Assembly (NCBI RefSeq): GCF_017309385.1
Contig: NZ_JAFJMJ010000002.1
Span: forward strand, 1,860,001-1,924,000
DNA: 64,000 nt
Direction of reading: 5' to 3'
Source: Amycolatopsis sp. 195334CR
Lineage (GTDB): Bacteria; Actinomycetota; Actinomycetes; Mycobacteriales; Pseudonocardiaceae
Positions 33,870 to 41,797 of this stretch are shown piece by piece (the stretch's first letter is position 1; each line of letters opens with the position of its first letter). Both the position numbers and the translations under genes were made by a program. The notes under the pieces were generated by a model. The model worked only from the letters and a program-made list of their open reading frames with translations. It searched no databases and was not told the DNA's origin.

Positions 33870-34846
33870 GCACGGTGACCGCCACCCCGGTGCGCTGGCG
33901 GCAGGCGCGGTACCTGCCGATCGCCGCCTCGCTGGCCCTGCTGATCGTCGCCTACGGGTTCGGCGCCACCCGCTACCCGGCCTTCGGGGACGGGCAGGTG
34001 GTGCTGAACATCCTGATCGACAACGCCTTCCTGCTGGTGGTCGCGGCCGGGATGACCTTCGTGATCCTGACCGGCGGCATCGACCTCTCGGTCGGCTCGG
34101 TGGTCGCACTGTCCACTGTGCTCTGCGCCGAACTGCTGCGCGCCGGCCTGCCCGCGCCGGTGGTGATGCTCGCGGTGCTGGCCGTCGGCGCGGTGCTCGG
34201 CCTCGGCATGGGGTCGATCATCCACTACTTCGAGATCCAGCCGTTCATCGTCACGCTGGCGGGCATGTTCCTGGCGCGCGGGCTGAGCTACACCCTGAGC
34301 ACGGAGTCGGTCTCGCTGGACGACCCCCTGTTCGTCGCGATCGCGCAGACGCCGGTGGAACTGCCCGGTGGGCTGCGCGTGTCGATCAGCGTGCTGATCG
34401 CGGTCGCGGTGTTGCTGGTGGCCGGGTACGTGCTGCACTACACGCGGCTCGGGCGCACGGTCTACGCGATCGGCGGCAGCAACCGGTCCGCGTTGCTGAT
34501 GGGCCTGCCGGTGGCGCGCACCCGCGTCGGGGTCTACACGATCAGCGGGTTCTGCTCGGCGCTCGGTGGAATCCTGCTCACCTTCTACACGCTGTCCGGG
34601 AACTCCCTGCACGCTGTGGGCATGGAACTGGACGCGATCGCGGCCGTGGTGATCGGCGGCACCATTCTCACCGGCGGGTCCGGTTACCTGGCCGGGACCG
34701 TGCTCGGCGTGCTGGTGCTGGGCGTGATCCAGACGCTGATCACCTTCGAGGGCACGCTCAGCTCCTGGTGGACGAAGATCGTCATCGGCGCGCTGCTGCT
34801 GGTGTTCATCCTGCTGCAGCGGCTCATCGCGGGTCGTGCGCGGTGA
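33866..34846 (+). CDS. Sugar ABC transporter permease 2 (YjfF-like)
   Basis: A 326-residue permease related to the previous one: GMTFVILTGGIDLSVGSVVAL, SIIHYFEIQPFIVTLAGMFLARG and VVIGGTILTGGSGYLAGTVLGVLV. It would pair with permease 1 to form the membrane channel. The start is coupled to permease 1, and the stop overlaps the alcohol-dehydrogenase start (GTGA), so transport and the first oxidation step are in one transcript. Confidence 0.92.
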   Translation: MSTVTATPVRWRQARYLPIAASLALLIVAYGFGATRYPAFGDGQVVLNILIDNAFLLVVAAGMTFVILTGGIDLSVGSVVALSTVLCAELLRAGLPAPVVMLAVLAVGAVLGLGMGSIIHYFEIQPFIVTLAGMFLARGLSYTLSTESVSLDDPLFVAIAQTPVELPGGLRVSISVLIAVAVLLVAGYVLHYTRLGRTVYAIGGSNRSALLMGLPVARTRVGVYTISGFCSALGGILLTFYTLSGNSLHAVGMELDAIAAVVIGGTILTGGSGYLAGTVLGVLVLGVIQTLITFEGTLSSWWTKIVIGALLLVFILLQRLIAGRAR

Positions 34847-35853
34847 ACCGGTCGGTGTGGATCGACCGGCCGGGGGAGCTGGTGGTGCGGGAGGCCGAGC
34901 CCGCCGAGCCGGGGCCGGGGGAGGCGCTGGTCCGGGTCGCGTGGTCGGGGATCTGCGGGTCGGACCGCGAGATCATGCAGGGCACTCGGCCGGCCGAGTA
35001 CGTGCGGTACCCGGTGGTGCCGGGGCACGAGTGGTCGGGGCGGGTCGCCGCGGTCGGTGCCGGTGTCGGCGCGGACCTGGTCGGCGCGCCGGTGGTCGGC
35101 GAGGGCATCCGGTCGTGCCAGGTGTGCGCGGCCTGCCGTCGCGGGGACACCAACCTGTGCGACGGCCCGTACGAGGAAACCGGGTTCACCCAGCCGGGGG
35201 CCTGGTCGGATCACGTCCTGGTGCCCGCGCGCCTGCTGCACCGCCTGCCGGAAACCGCGGACCTGCGCGCGGCGGCGGGCCTCGAACCGGCCGCGTGCGT
35301 GGCGGCGGCGTGCCTGAAGCTGGCTGTGCACCCGGGGGAGCGGTGCGCGGTGGTCGGCGCGGGCATGCTCGGGTTGCTGGCGGTGCAGTTGCTGCGGGCG
35401 GCCGGGGCGGGGGAGATCGTCGTGGTGCACACGCGCCGGGACCGGTCCGCGCTGGCCGCCCAGTGCGGTGCCGATTCGCTGGTGCTGCCCTCGCAACTGG
35501 ACTCGCTGGCGGGTTCGTTCGACGCGGTGCTGGAGGCGGCGGGCGCGCCGGGCACGGCCTTCAACGCCGTGAGCCTGTCGCGGCGTGGCGGTCGCGTGGC
35601 CCTGACCGGCATCCCGGCCTCGGACGACCAGCCGCTGGACCCGGTTTCCCTGGTGCTGAACGAGATCACCGTGCACACGGTCTTCGGCGCCCCACCACGG
35701 GCGTGGACGCACGCGGTCCGGGCGTTCGCCTCGGGCGCGCTGGACCCGGGTCTGCTGGTGACCCACGACGTCGCACTGGAGGACGCACACGAAGCCTTCC
35801 GCATCCTGGCCGAGGAACGCCACAAGGCGGTGAAAGTCCTCTTGGCACCTTGA
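34843..35853 (+). CDS. Zinc-dependent alcohol dehydrogenase family protein (candidate sugar 1-dehydrogenase)
   Basis: A 336-residue medium-chain dehydrogenase. Catalytic zinc ligands C38 and H62-E63, the four structural-zinc cysteines C92, C95, C98 and C106, and the nucleotide-binding VVGAGMLGLLAVQLL are all present. Coupled to the importer genes, it may oxidise the imported pentose to its lactone, or a polyol or sugar-acid intermediate; the activity is inferred. Lactonase, dehydratase and semialdehyde dehydrogenase genes follow 5-9 kb downstream. Confidence 0.85.
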   Translation: MNRSVWIDRPGELVVREAEPAEPGPGEALVRVAWSGICGSDREIMQGTRPAEYVRYPVVPGHEWSGRVAAVGAGVGADLVGAPVVGEGIRSCQVCAACRRGDTNLCDGPYEETGFTQPGAWSDHVLVPARLLHRLPETADLRAAAGLEPAACVAAACLKLAVHPGERCAVVGAGMLGLLAVQLLRAAGAGEIVVVHTRRDRSALAAQCGADSLVLPSQLDSLAGSFDAVLEAAGAPGTAFNAVSLSRRGGRVALTGIPASDDQPLDPVSLVLNEITVHTVFGAPPRAWTHAVRAFASGALDPGLLVTHDVALEDAHEAFRILAEERHKAVKVLLAP

Positions 35854-35865
35854 TCCTTCGTGGGC

Positions 35866-35883
35866 TGTTCGAAATTTCGGACG
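35866..35883. promoter_or_regulatory. IclR-type operator upstream of the first iclR gene
   Basis: TGTTCGA-AATT-TCGGACG matches the 7-4-7 palindrome at 25183 with an exact left arm and two changes in the right arm. It lies 50 bases upstream of the IclR start, fitting autoregulation. Confidence 0.6.
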
Positions 35884-35932
35884 CGGGCGGGTAGAGTCCA
35901 GTAGTCCAGGAAGTGCGGTGGTCGGAGGTGCC

Positions 35933-36703
35933 ATGAGTCGTGCGGTTCCGGCGGTCAGCCGCGCTCTCGACATTCTCGAACTGTTCCGCGCGGACGAAGA
36001 ACTGAGCGCACCGCAGATCGTGGGCAAACTGGGCCTCCCGCGCACCACCGTGCACGAACTGCTGAACACCCTGGCCGACCGCGGTTATCTGAGCCGCCTC
36101 GGTGAGGAGGGCACGCGCTACCGCCTCGGCATGCGGTTGTTCGAGCTGGGGGGTGCCTACGAGTCGCGGCTGGACCTGGCGCGCGAGGGGACCGTCGCCG
36201 CGGCGGCGGTTTCCGCGCGCAGCCAGGAAACCGTGCACGTGGCCGTGCGCGACGGCGACGAAGTCCTGTACGTGGCCAAAACCGACAGCACCCATTCCGT
36301 GCGCATGGTTTCCGCGGTGGGCAGGCGGCTGCCCGCGCACTGCACCGCGGTCGGCAAGATGCTGCTCTCGGCGTTGTCCCGCACCGAGTTCGACGTGCTG
36401 TACCCGCCCGCGCGGCAGCTGACCAGGATGACCGCGCGCAGCCTCGCCACGCCCGCCGAACTGTGGCAGGCGCTCGACCGCGTCCGCGCCGACGCGCTGG
36501 CGCACGAGTTCTGCGAATCGAACGACGCGGTCAGCTGCGTCGCCGCCCCGGTGCACGACCGCACCGGCGCGATGGTCGCCGCGCTGAGCCTCTCCGTTCC
36601 CGTGCACCGCTGGACTTCCGTGCCGGGCACCCAATGGGACGAATGGGCCCGCGAGGGCGCCGAGAACCTCTCCCGAGCACTGGGCGCGCCGAACACGCGT
36701 TAG
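35933..36703 (+). CDS. IclR family transcriptional regulator (full length)
   Basis: A 256-residue regulator. The winged helix (5-65) has AVSRALDILELF and LSAPQIVGKLGLPRTTVHELLNTLADRGYL; the C-terminal ligand domain carries GRRLPAHCTAVGKMLLSAL and the usual GxxAVAAPVxDxxG-like segment (VSCVAAPVHDRTGAMVAAL). The ATG at 35933 follows GGAGGTGCC. An imperfect copy of the 7-4-7 operator lies upstream. It probably controls the oxidative branch and the MFS carrier. A shorter IclR relative is encoded at 38902. Confidence 0.9.
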   Translation: MSRAVPAVSRALDILELFRADEELSAPQIVGKLGLPRTTVHELLNTLADRGYLSRLGEEGTRYRLGMRLFELGGAYESRLDLAREGTVAAAAVSARSQETVHVAVRDGDEVLYVAKTDSTHSVRMVSAVGRRLPAHCTAVGKMLLSALSRTEFDVLYPPARQLTRMTARSLATPAELWQALDRVRADALAHEFCESNDAVSCVAAPVHDRTGAMVAALSLSVPVHRWTSVPGTQWDEWAREGAENLSRALGAPNTR

Positions 36704-36757
36704 TCCATTCCCGTTCGGTATGCCGGACGCCGTCTGAATGGCTCTTGACCGTGAGGG

Positions 36758-36771
36758 TGTTAGCGCTCACA
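36758..36771. promoter_or_regulatory. LacI-type operator, second GH43 promoter
   Basis: TGTTAGCGCTCACA, identical to the site at 25310, lies 8 bases downstream of a TTGACC -35 candidate (36745-36750) and 37 bases upstream of the GH43 start. Confidence 0.75.
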
Positions 36772-36807
36772 GTTGTAAGGCATCGTCGCTGTCGAAGGGA
36801 CCGTTCA

Positions 36808-37875
36808 ATGCCGAACCCCCATCGCCCCGCCGTTTTCGGCCGCCGTGGCGCGCTGCGCGCGGGAGCGGCCCTCGCCACCGCCGGTCTGTTCGCCACCCCC
36901 GCGATGGCCGCGGGCAGCACCCGCCAGACGGTGAACCCGCTCATCAAGCAGCGGGCTGACCCGTTCATCACCCGGCACCGCGGCCGCTACTACTTCACCG
37001 CCTCGGTCCCCGAGTACGACCGGCTGATCATCCGCTCCTCGCCCACCATCGGCGGGCTGGCCACCGCCGCGGAGACGGTGGTCTGGCGGAGACCGGCGAG
37101 CGGGGTGATGGGCGGGCACATCTGGGCGCCCGAACTGCACCGCATCGACAACCGCTGGTACATCTACTTCGCCGCGGGCAACTCCGACGACGTCTTCCAC
37201 ATCCGCCCGTACGTGCTGACCACCGCGGCCGAGGATCCGCGCACCGGCCCGTGGACGGTGGCCGGGCGGATCAGCCTCCCGCTGGACACCTTCTCCCTCG
37301 ACGCCACCACCTTCGCCCACCGCGGCAGGCGGTACCTGTGCTGGGCGCAGCACGATCCGGCGCTCGGCCCGGGCACCAGCCTGTACCTGGCCGAGATGTC
37401 CTCACCGAAGGCCATCACCGGCACGCCGGTGAAACTGTCCACCCCGACCCACGACTGGGAAACCCGCGGCCACCGCGTCAACGAGGGCGCCGCCGCGCTG
37501 ATCCGCAGCGGGCGCGTGTTCCTCACCTTCTCGGCCAGCGCCACCGACGCCAACTACTGCATGGGCCTGCTCACCGCGAACGAGTCGGCGAACCTGCTCG
37601 ACCCGGCGTCCTGGCAGAAGTCGGCGCAGCCGGTGTTCCAGACCAGCCGGGAGAACGGGCAGTTCGGCCCTGGGCACAACAGCTTCACCACCGCCGAGGA
37701 CGGCGCCGACGTGCTGGTCTACCACGCGCGGCAGTACGAGCAGATCACCGGCGACCCGCTGTACGACCCCAACCGGCACACCCGCGTGCAGCGGTTGCGC
37801 TTCGCCGCGGACGGCACGCCGGACTTCGGCGTGCCGGTCGCGGACGGGCCGGTCGACCTGTCCCGGCACGGTTAG
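36808..37875 (+). CDS. Tat-exported GH43 glycoside hydrolase (exo-arabinosidase/arabinofuranosidase-like)
   Basis: A 355-residue enzyme. The N terminus has a twin-arginine signal (FGRRGALRAGAALATAGLF), so it is exported folded. GH43 catalytic residues: base D51 (RADPFI), D165 (FSLDATTF) and acid E226 (VNEGAAA), with GHIWAPELH between. Expected to cleave terminal arabinose or xylose units. The ATG at 36808 follows GAAGGGACC. The promoter carries a LacI-type operator. It converges on the aldose epimerase with a 4-base overlap. Confidence 0.87.
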   Translation: MPNPHRPAVFGRRGALRAGAALATAGLFATPAMAAGSTRQTVNPLIKQRADPFITRHRGRYYFTASVPEYDRLIIRSSPTIGGLATAAETVVWRRPASGVMGGHIWAPELHRIDNRWYIYFAAGNSDDVFHIRPYVLTTAAEDPRTGPWTVAGRISLPLDTFSLDATTFAHRGRRYLCWAQHDPALGPGTSLYLAEMSSPKAITGTPVKLSTPTHDWETRGHRVNEGAAALIRSGRVFLTFSASATDANYCMGLLTANESANLLDPASWQKSAQPVFQTSRENGQFGPGHNSFTTAEDGADVLVYHARQYEQITGDPLYDPNRHTRVQRLRFAADGTPDFGVPVADGPVDLSRHG

Positions 37876-38795
37876 TCCGAATGCGACAGTCCCCAGCCAC
37901 CGCGGAAGATCTCACCCGGCGCCAGCGTGATGAGCCCGTCGCCGGTGTTGAACGCGTCCGGCGCGCAGGTCATCGGCTCGACCGTGATGCCCTGCCGGGC
38001 CGGTCGATCGGTGCCCGGCACGTCGTCGGTGTAGACCTGCAGGTAGCGGTGCGCGCCGTCGGCCCACACGGTGACCGTGCGCCCGGACGGCGCGGACAGC
38101 CGTACCCGCGTGATGCCGTCCGCGTCGGCGGTCAGTCCGGTGTAGGCGGTGTCCAGCGCGATCGGGCCCAGCTCGCGGCCGCCGCGGAAGTCGAAGTCGG
38201 TGCCCGCCACGGACGCGCGGCCGGTCGGGATCAGGTTCGCGTCGGTCGGGTAGTAGGTGTCCGCCGGCAGGTCCACCCGCAACTCGTCGACGGTGTCGGT
38301 GAGCCGGATGTACGGGTGGTAGGCGGCCCCGAAGGGCGCCGGGCCGGTCCCGGTGTTGGTGGCCTCGAGCGTGCAGCGCAGTCCGGTCGCGTCCATCGCG
38401 TAGGTGAGTCGCAAGTGGAGGCTGAACGGGTAGCCGTACTGCGGGCGCAGCCGGTGCTCGAGGGTGACCGCGTGCTCGCCGTGGTCGGTGATCGTCCACT
38501 CGACCCAGGTCAGCAGCCCGTGCAGGGCCGCGTCGCGCGCCGGTTCGGTGATCGCCACCTGGTGCTCGCGGCCGTCGAAGGTGTAGCGCCCGGCGGCGAT
38601 CCGGTTGGGCCACGGCGCGATGGCCTTGCCCTGGTGGCTGTCCCCGAGCTCGGCGGGGTCGTGGGTGAGCAGCAGTTCGGTGCCGCCGGTCCGCCACGAC
38701 AGCAGGGTGGCCGCGACCGCGCCGATCACGGCTTTGTCCTCGCCCCAGCCGATCTCGGCGAGCGGCCCGGCGGCGCCGGGCGCGACAACGGTCAT
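37872..38795 (-). CDS. Aldose 1-epimerase family protein
   Basis: A 307-residue galactose-mutarotase-fold enzyme. H in FGAAYHPYIRL is the likely general acid and E in ITVEPMTCAPDAFN the general base; WPNRIAAGRYTFDG is the conserved N-terminal loop. It interconverts alpha and beta anomers of an aldose, which would help feed the lactone-forming dehydrogenase. It converges on GH43 and is divergent from the short IclR gene; a TCGAACA half-site lies at 38830-38836 near its start. Confidence 0.88.
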   Translation of the reverse strand: MTVVAPGAAGPLAEIGWGEDKAVIGAVAATLLSWRTGGTELLLTHDPAELGDSHQGKAIAPWPNRIAAGRYTFDGREHQVAITEPARDAALHGLLTWVEWTITDHGEHAVTLEHRLRPQYGYPFSLHLRLTYAMDATGLRCTLEATNTGTGPAPFGAAYHPYIRLTDTVDELRVDLPADTYYPTDANLIPTGRASVAGTDFDFRGGRELGPIALDTAYTGLTADADGITRVRLSAPSGRTVTVWADGAHRYLQVYTDDVPGTDRPARQGITVEPMTCAPDAFNTGDGLITLAPGEIFRGGWGLSHSD

Positions 38796-38829
38796 CGGAA
38801 CTCCTTGGGGTGCGGTGATCAGTGGTATT

Positions 38830-38836
38830 TCGAACA
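38830..38836. promoter_or_regulatory. IclR-type half-site between epimerase and second iclR
   Basis: TATTTCGAACAGG contains the exact TCGAACA arm of the 7-4-7 operator, 35 bases from the epimerase start. The opposite arm is not recognisable, so this is only a candidate half-site. Confidence 0.35.
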
Positions 38837-38901
38837 GGCGCCGGGATTTCGCTGCCGGAACGCTATCCGGCGCCGCCCCGCCCGGTCAAAGGGAGGCGCC
38901 G

Positions 38902-39504
38902 GTGGTGCGTGAGATCCCCGCTGTGGCACGAGCGCTCGACGTGCTGGAGTACGCCCTCGCGGAGGGCAGGGTGAGCGCCGGTGAGGTCACCGCGCGGCTC
39001 GGGGTGCCCCGGACGACCGCCCACGAACTGCTGGCCACGCTGGCCGATCGCGGTTACCTCGCCCGGCCGGCCAAGCGCGCGGCCTACACGCTCGGCCCCG
39101 GGGTGGGCAGGCTGGGGGAGTCGTGGGCGGTCCGGCAGCGGCTGGAGGGCGAGGGCGCGCCGCTGGCCAAGGCGCTGGCGGCCTGGTACGGCCACGAGGT
39201 GGCGATCGCGGTGCCCGCCGGTGAGCGGGTGCGGGTGGTCGCCTGCTCCGGGCCGGCCACCGGCGGCACCGAGGTGCTCGGCCGCGTGCTGACCGGAACC
39301 GGTGGGGTGGAACGGGAAATCGCCGACGAGGAGGTGCACCTGGCGGCCGGCGTGCGCGGCGCGTGGGGGCCGGTGGCCGCGCTCGGCCTGCGGGTGCCGC
39401 GGGATTCCTGGCTCCGCATCCCGGCGGCGCAGTGGGACGCGCGGGTGGCCGCCGGGGCGCTGCGGCTCGGGCGCGTGTTGACGGGCGCGACCACCGGTGT
39501 TTAG
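38902..39504 (+). CDS. IclR family regulator, short form
   Basis: A 200-residue IclR relative. The DNA-binding domain (1-65) is intact: VREIPAVARALDVLEYAL and VSAGEVTARLGVPRTTAHELLATLADRGYL, clearly similar to the first IclR. The effector domain is about 50 residues shorter than usual and lacks the CTAxGK-type motif of the ligand pocket. It may be a ligand-blind partner or antagonist of the regulator at 35933. The GTG at 38902 follows GGGAGGCGCC. The aldehyde-dehydrogenase operon starts 39 bases after its stop. Confidence 0.82.
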   Translation: MVREIPAVARALDVLEYALAEGRVSAGEVTARLGVPRTTAHELLATLADRGYLARPAKRAAYTLGPGVGRLGESWAVRQRLEGEGAPLAKALAAWYGHEVAIAVPAGERVRVVACSGPATGGTEVLGRVLTGTGGVEREIADEEVHLAAGVRGAWGPVAALGLRVPRDSWLRIPAAQWDARVAAGALRLGRVLTGATTGV

Positions 39505-39534
39505 GATTTCGAACAGCATCCGAAATATCGAACA
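39498..39534. promoter_or_regulatory. Double IclR-type operator before the catabolic operon
   Basis: Two TCGAACA arms (39509-39515 and 39528-39534) lie just upstream of the aldehyde-dehydrogenase start. The first pairs with TGTTTAG (39498-39504, four of seven bases match), the second with CATCCGA (39517-39523, four of seven). Both keep the 7-4-7 spacing, so two dimers could bind side by side over the start region. Confidence 0.55.
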
Positions 39535-39543
39535 GGAGGCGGA

Positions 39544-40932
39544 ATGTCGTCCGACCTGCTCCGTGTCGCGACGGTAGCCGCCAGGGAACTGGCCGACTGG
39601 CCGCCCGAGCGGCTGGCCACGGCGATGAACCTGGTCGCCGACGCGCTGGCCGCGGCCGGGGACAAGCTGGTGCCGATCGCCGCCAGGGAAAGCAATCTGC
39701 CGGTGGCGCGGCTGGAGGGCGAGCTGGCGCGGACGCTGTTCCAGCTCCGCCTGCTCGCCGAAGAGGTCACCGCGCCCGGCTACCGCGAGCCGGTGGTCGA
39801 TCACGCGGATCCAGACTGGCCCGCCGGTGGCCGTCCGGACCTGCGCCGCCTGCTGCGCCCGATCGGGCCGGTGCTCGTCTTCGGGGCCAGCAACTTCCCG
39901 TTCGCCTTCAGCGTCGCGGGTGGGGACACCGCCTCCGCGCTGGCGGCCGGCTGCCCGGTGATCCACAAAGGACACCCAGGTCACCCGGAACTGGCCGAGG
40001 CGACCGCCGCCGTGGTCACTGGTGCGCTCGGCCGCGCCGGTGCGCCCGACGGCACGTTCGCCCTGCTGCGCGGGGAAGAAGCGGCGAGGTCGGCCCTGCA
40101 GGCGCCGGAGGTGAAGGCCGCCGCGTTCACCGGCTCGCCCGCCGGCGGCCGGGCGCTCTACGCGCTGGCCGCCTCCCGCCCGGACCCGATCCCGTTCTAC
40201 GCCGAGATGGGCAGCGTGAACCCGGTCTTCGTGACCCCGGCCGCGGCCGCGGCCAGGCAGGCCGAGATCGCCGCCGGCTACAGCGATTCCTATCTGCTCG
40301 GCGCCGGGCAGTTCTGCACCAAGCCCGGGGTGCTGTTCTACCCGGCGGCCGCGCTGCCCGAGTTCGAAACCGCGGTGGCCCAACGGGTTCGGGCCAGGGA
40401 CGCGGCGCCCCTGCTCAACGAGCGCATCGCCGAAGCACACGCGCACCGGCGGGCCGAGCTCGCCGCGCATCCGGCGGTCCGGGTGATCGAAACGGGTATC
40501 GACAGCGCCAAACCGGCGTTGCTGGCCACCACCTGGGACCAGTTGCGAACCGCCCCCGACGTGCTGCTGGCCGAGTGCTTCGGCCCCACCTCGCTGCTCG
40601 TGTCCTACGACGGTGAACACGAACTGCTCGCCGCCGCCCGGTTGTTCACCGGTGAACTGACCGCGACCGTCCACGGTGAACAGGGGGAGCAGGTGGCCAA
40701 ACCGCTGGTGCGCCGCCTCGCCGAGTTCGCCGGGCGGGTGGTCTGGAACGGCTGGCCGACCGGCGTCGCGGTCACCCGCGCCCAGCACCACGGCGGCCCG
40801 GCCCCGGCCGCCACCGGTACCTTCACCTCGGTGGGCACCGCGGCGATCCGGCGGTTCCAGCGCCCGGTCGCCTACCAGGACCTGCCCGGTGAACTGCTGC
40901 CGCCGGCGTTGCGGGACGGCGACCATGACTGA
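39544..40932 (+). CDS. Aldehyde dehydrogenase, alpha-ketoglutarate semialdehyde (2,5-dioxovalerate) type
   Basis: A 462-residue NAD(P)-dependent dehydrogenase with N117 (ASNFPFAFSVAGGDTASALA), K142, general base E221 (YAEMGSVNP) and nucleophile C258 (GAGQFCTKPG). The ASNFPFAF and GQFCTKPG segments are those of alpha-ketoglutarate semialdehyde dehydrogenases, which perform the last step of oxidative pentose and sugar-acid pathways to 2-oxoglutarate. The ATG at 39544 follows AGGAGGCGGA. Its stop overlaps the lactonase start by 8 bases. Confidence 0.88.
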   Translation: MSSDLLRVATVAARELADWPPERLATAMNLVADALAAAGDKLVPIAARESNLPVARLEGELARTLFQLRLLAEEVTAPGYREPVVDHADPDWPAGGRPDLRRLLRPIGPVLVFGASNFPFAFSVAGGDTASALAAGCPVIHKGHPGHPELAEATAAVVTGALGRAGAPDGTFALLRGEEAARSALQAPEVKAAAFTGSPAGGRALYALAASRPDPIPFYAEMGSVNPVFVTPAAAAARQAEIAAGYSDSYLLGAGQFCTKPGVLFYPAAALPEFETAVAQRVRARDAAPLLNERIAEAHAHRRAELAAHPAVRVIETGIDSAKPALLATTWDQLRTAPDVLLAECFGPTSLLVSYDGEHELLAAARLFTGELTATVHGEQGEQVAKPLVRRLAEFAGRVVWNGWPTGVAVTRAQHHGGPAPAATGTFTSVGTAAIRRFQRPVAYQDLPGELLPPALRDGDHD

Positions 40933-41758
40933 GGCGATCACCGAAGCGCTGGCCTGGCACGGCGAAGGCCCCGTGTGGTGGCAGGACACCCTGGTGTGGG
41001 TGGACATGCTCGCCGGCGACGTGCTGTCGCTGGCTCCCTCGGGCCAGGTGACCCGCGTGCACGTCGGATCGGTGGCCGCGGCCCTGCGCCCGCGCCGTTC
41101 GGGTGGCTGGGTGCTGGCCACCGAACGCGGATTCGCGCTGACCGACGAACTCGGCGGCCCGATCACCTCACTCGGTCCACTGTGGATCGACGACGGCATC
41201 CGGATGAACGAGGGCGGCTGCGACCCCGACGGCCGGTTCTACTGCGGCTCGATGGCCTACGACGCCAGGAAGGGCGCGGGCGCGTTGTTCCGGCTCGCCC
41301 CGGACCACGGGGTCGAGCGGGTGTTCGGCGACGTCACCATCTCCAACGGTTTCGCCTTCAGTCCCGACGGTAATACGGCGTATTACGTCGACACCCCCAC
41401 CGGCCGCATCGACGCGTTCGACTACTCCAGCCACGACGGCCTCACCGAGCGCCGCGAGTTCGCCAAGGTCGAGCCGCCCGGCCAGCCTGACGGCCTCACC
41501 GTCGACGCCGAGGGCGGGGTCTGGGTCGCGCTGTGGGGTGGTTCGGCGGTGCGCCGCTACGACTCCGGCGGGGTGCTCGACGCGGTGCTCGAACTGCCGG
41601 TGAACCAGGTGACCGCGTGCACCTTCGGCGGCCCCGGCCTGGACCGCCTCTACATCACCACCTCCCAGGTGGACACCGCGCCCGACCACCGCGCCGGGGC
41701 CGTGTTCGCCGCCGAACCCGGCGTCGCCGGCCTGCCCGCGCTCACCTTCGCCGGCTGA
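40925..41758 (+). CDS. SMP-30/gluconolactonase family protein
   Basis: A 277-residue six-bladed propeller lactonase. The first metal ligand glutamate is in LAWHGEGPVWW; the loop WIDDGIRMNEGGCDPDGRFYCGSM and the strand ISNGFAFSPDGNTAYYVDT are family hallmarks, followed by GQPDGLTVDAEGGVW. It would open the sugar lactone made by the dehydrogenase to the aldonic acid. The start overlaps the aldehyde-dehydrogenase stop, so translation is coupled. Confidence 0.9.
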   Translation: MTEAITEALAWHGEGPVWWQDTLVWVDMLAGDVLSLAPSGQVTRVHVGSVAAALRPRRSGGWVLATERGFALTDELGGPITSLGPLWIDDGIRMNEGGCDPDGRFYCGSMAYDARKGAGALFRLAPDHGVERVFGDVTISNGFAFSPDGNTAYYVDTPTGRIDAFDYSSHDGLTERREFAKVEPPGQPDGLTVDAEGGVWVALWGGSAVRRYDSGGVLDAVLELPVNQVTACTFGGPGLDRLYITTSQVDTAPDHRAGAVFAAEPGVAGLPALTFAG

Positions 41759-41797
41759 CCCGAACCGCTGGCCGACCCGAACTGAGAGGCACCCACC

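Noticed and set aside
31095..34109. A 1004-codon open reading frame on the minus strand opposite the ABC transporter genes
   Set aside because: Its translation is low-complexity (Arg/Pro/Ser-rich), and the plus-strand frames carry clear Walker and permease motifs; a long antisense frame is expected at this GC content.
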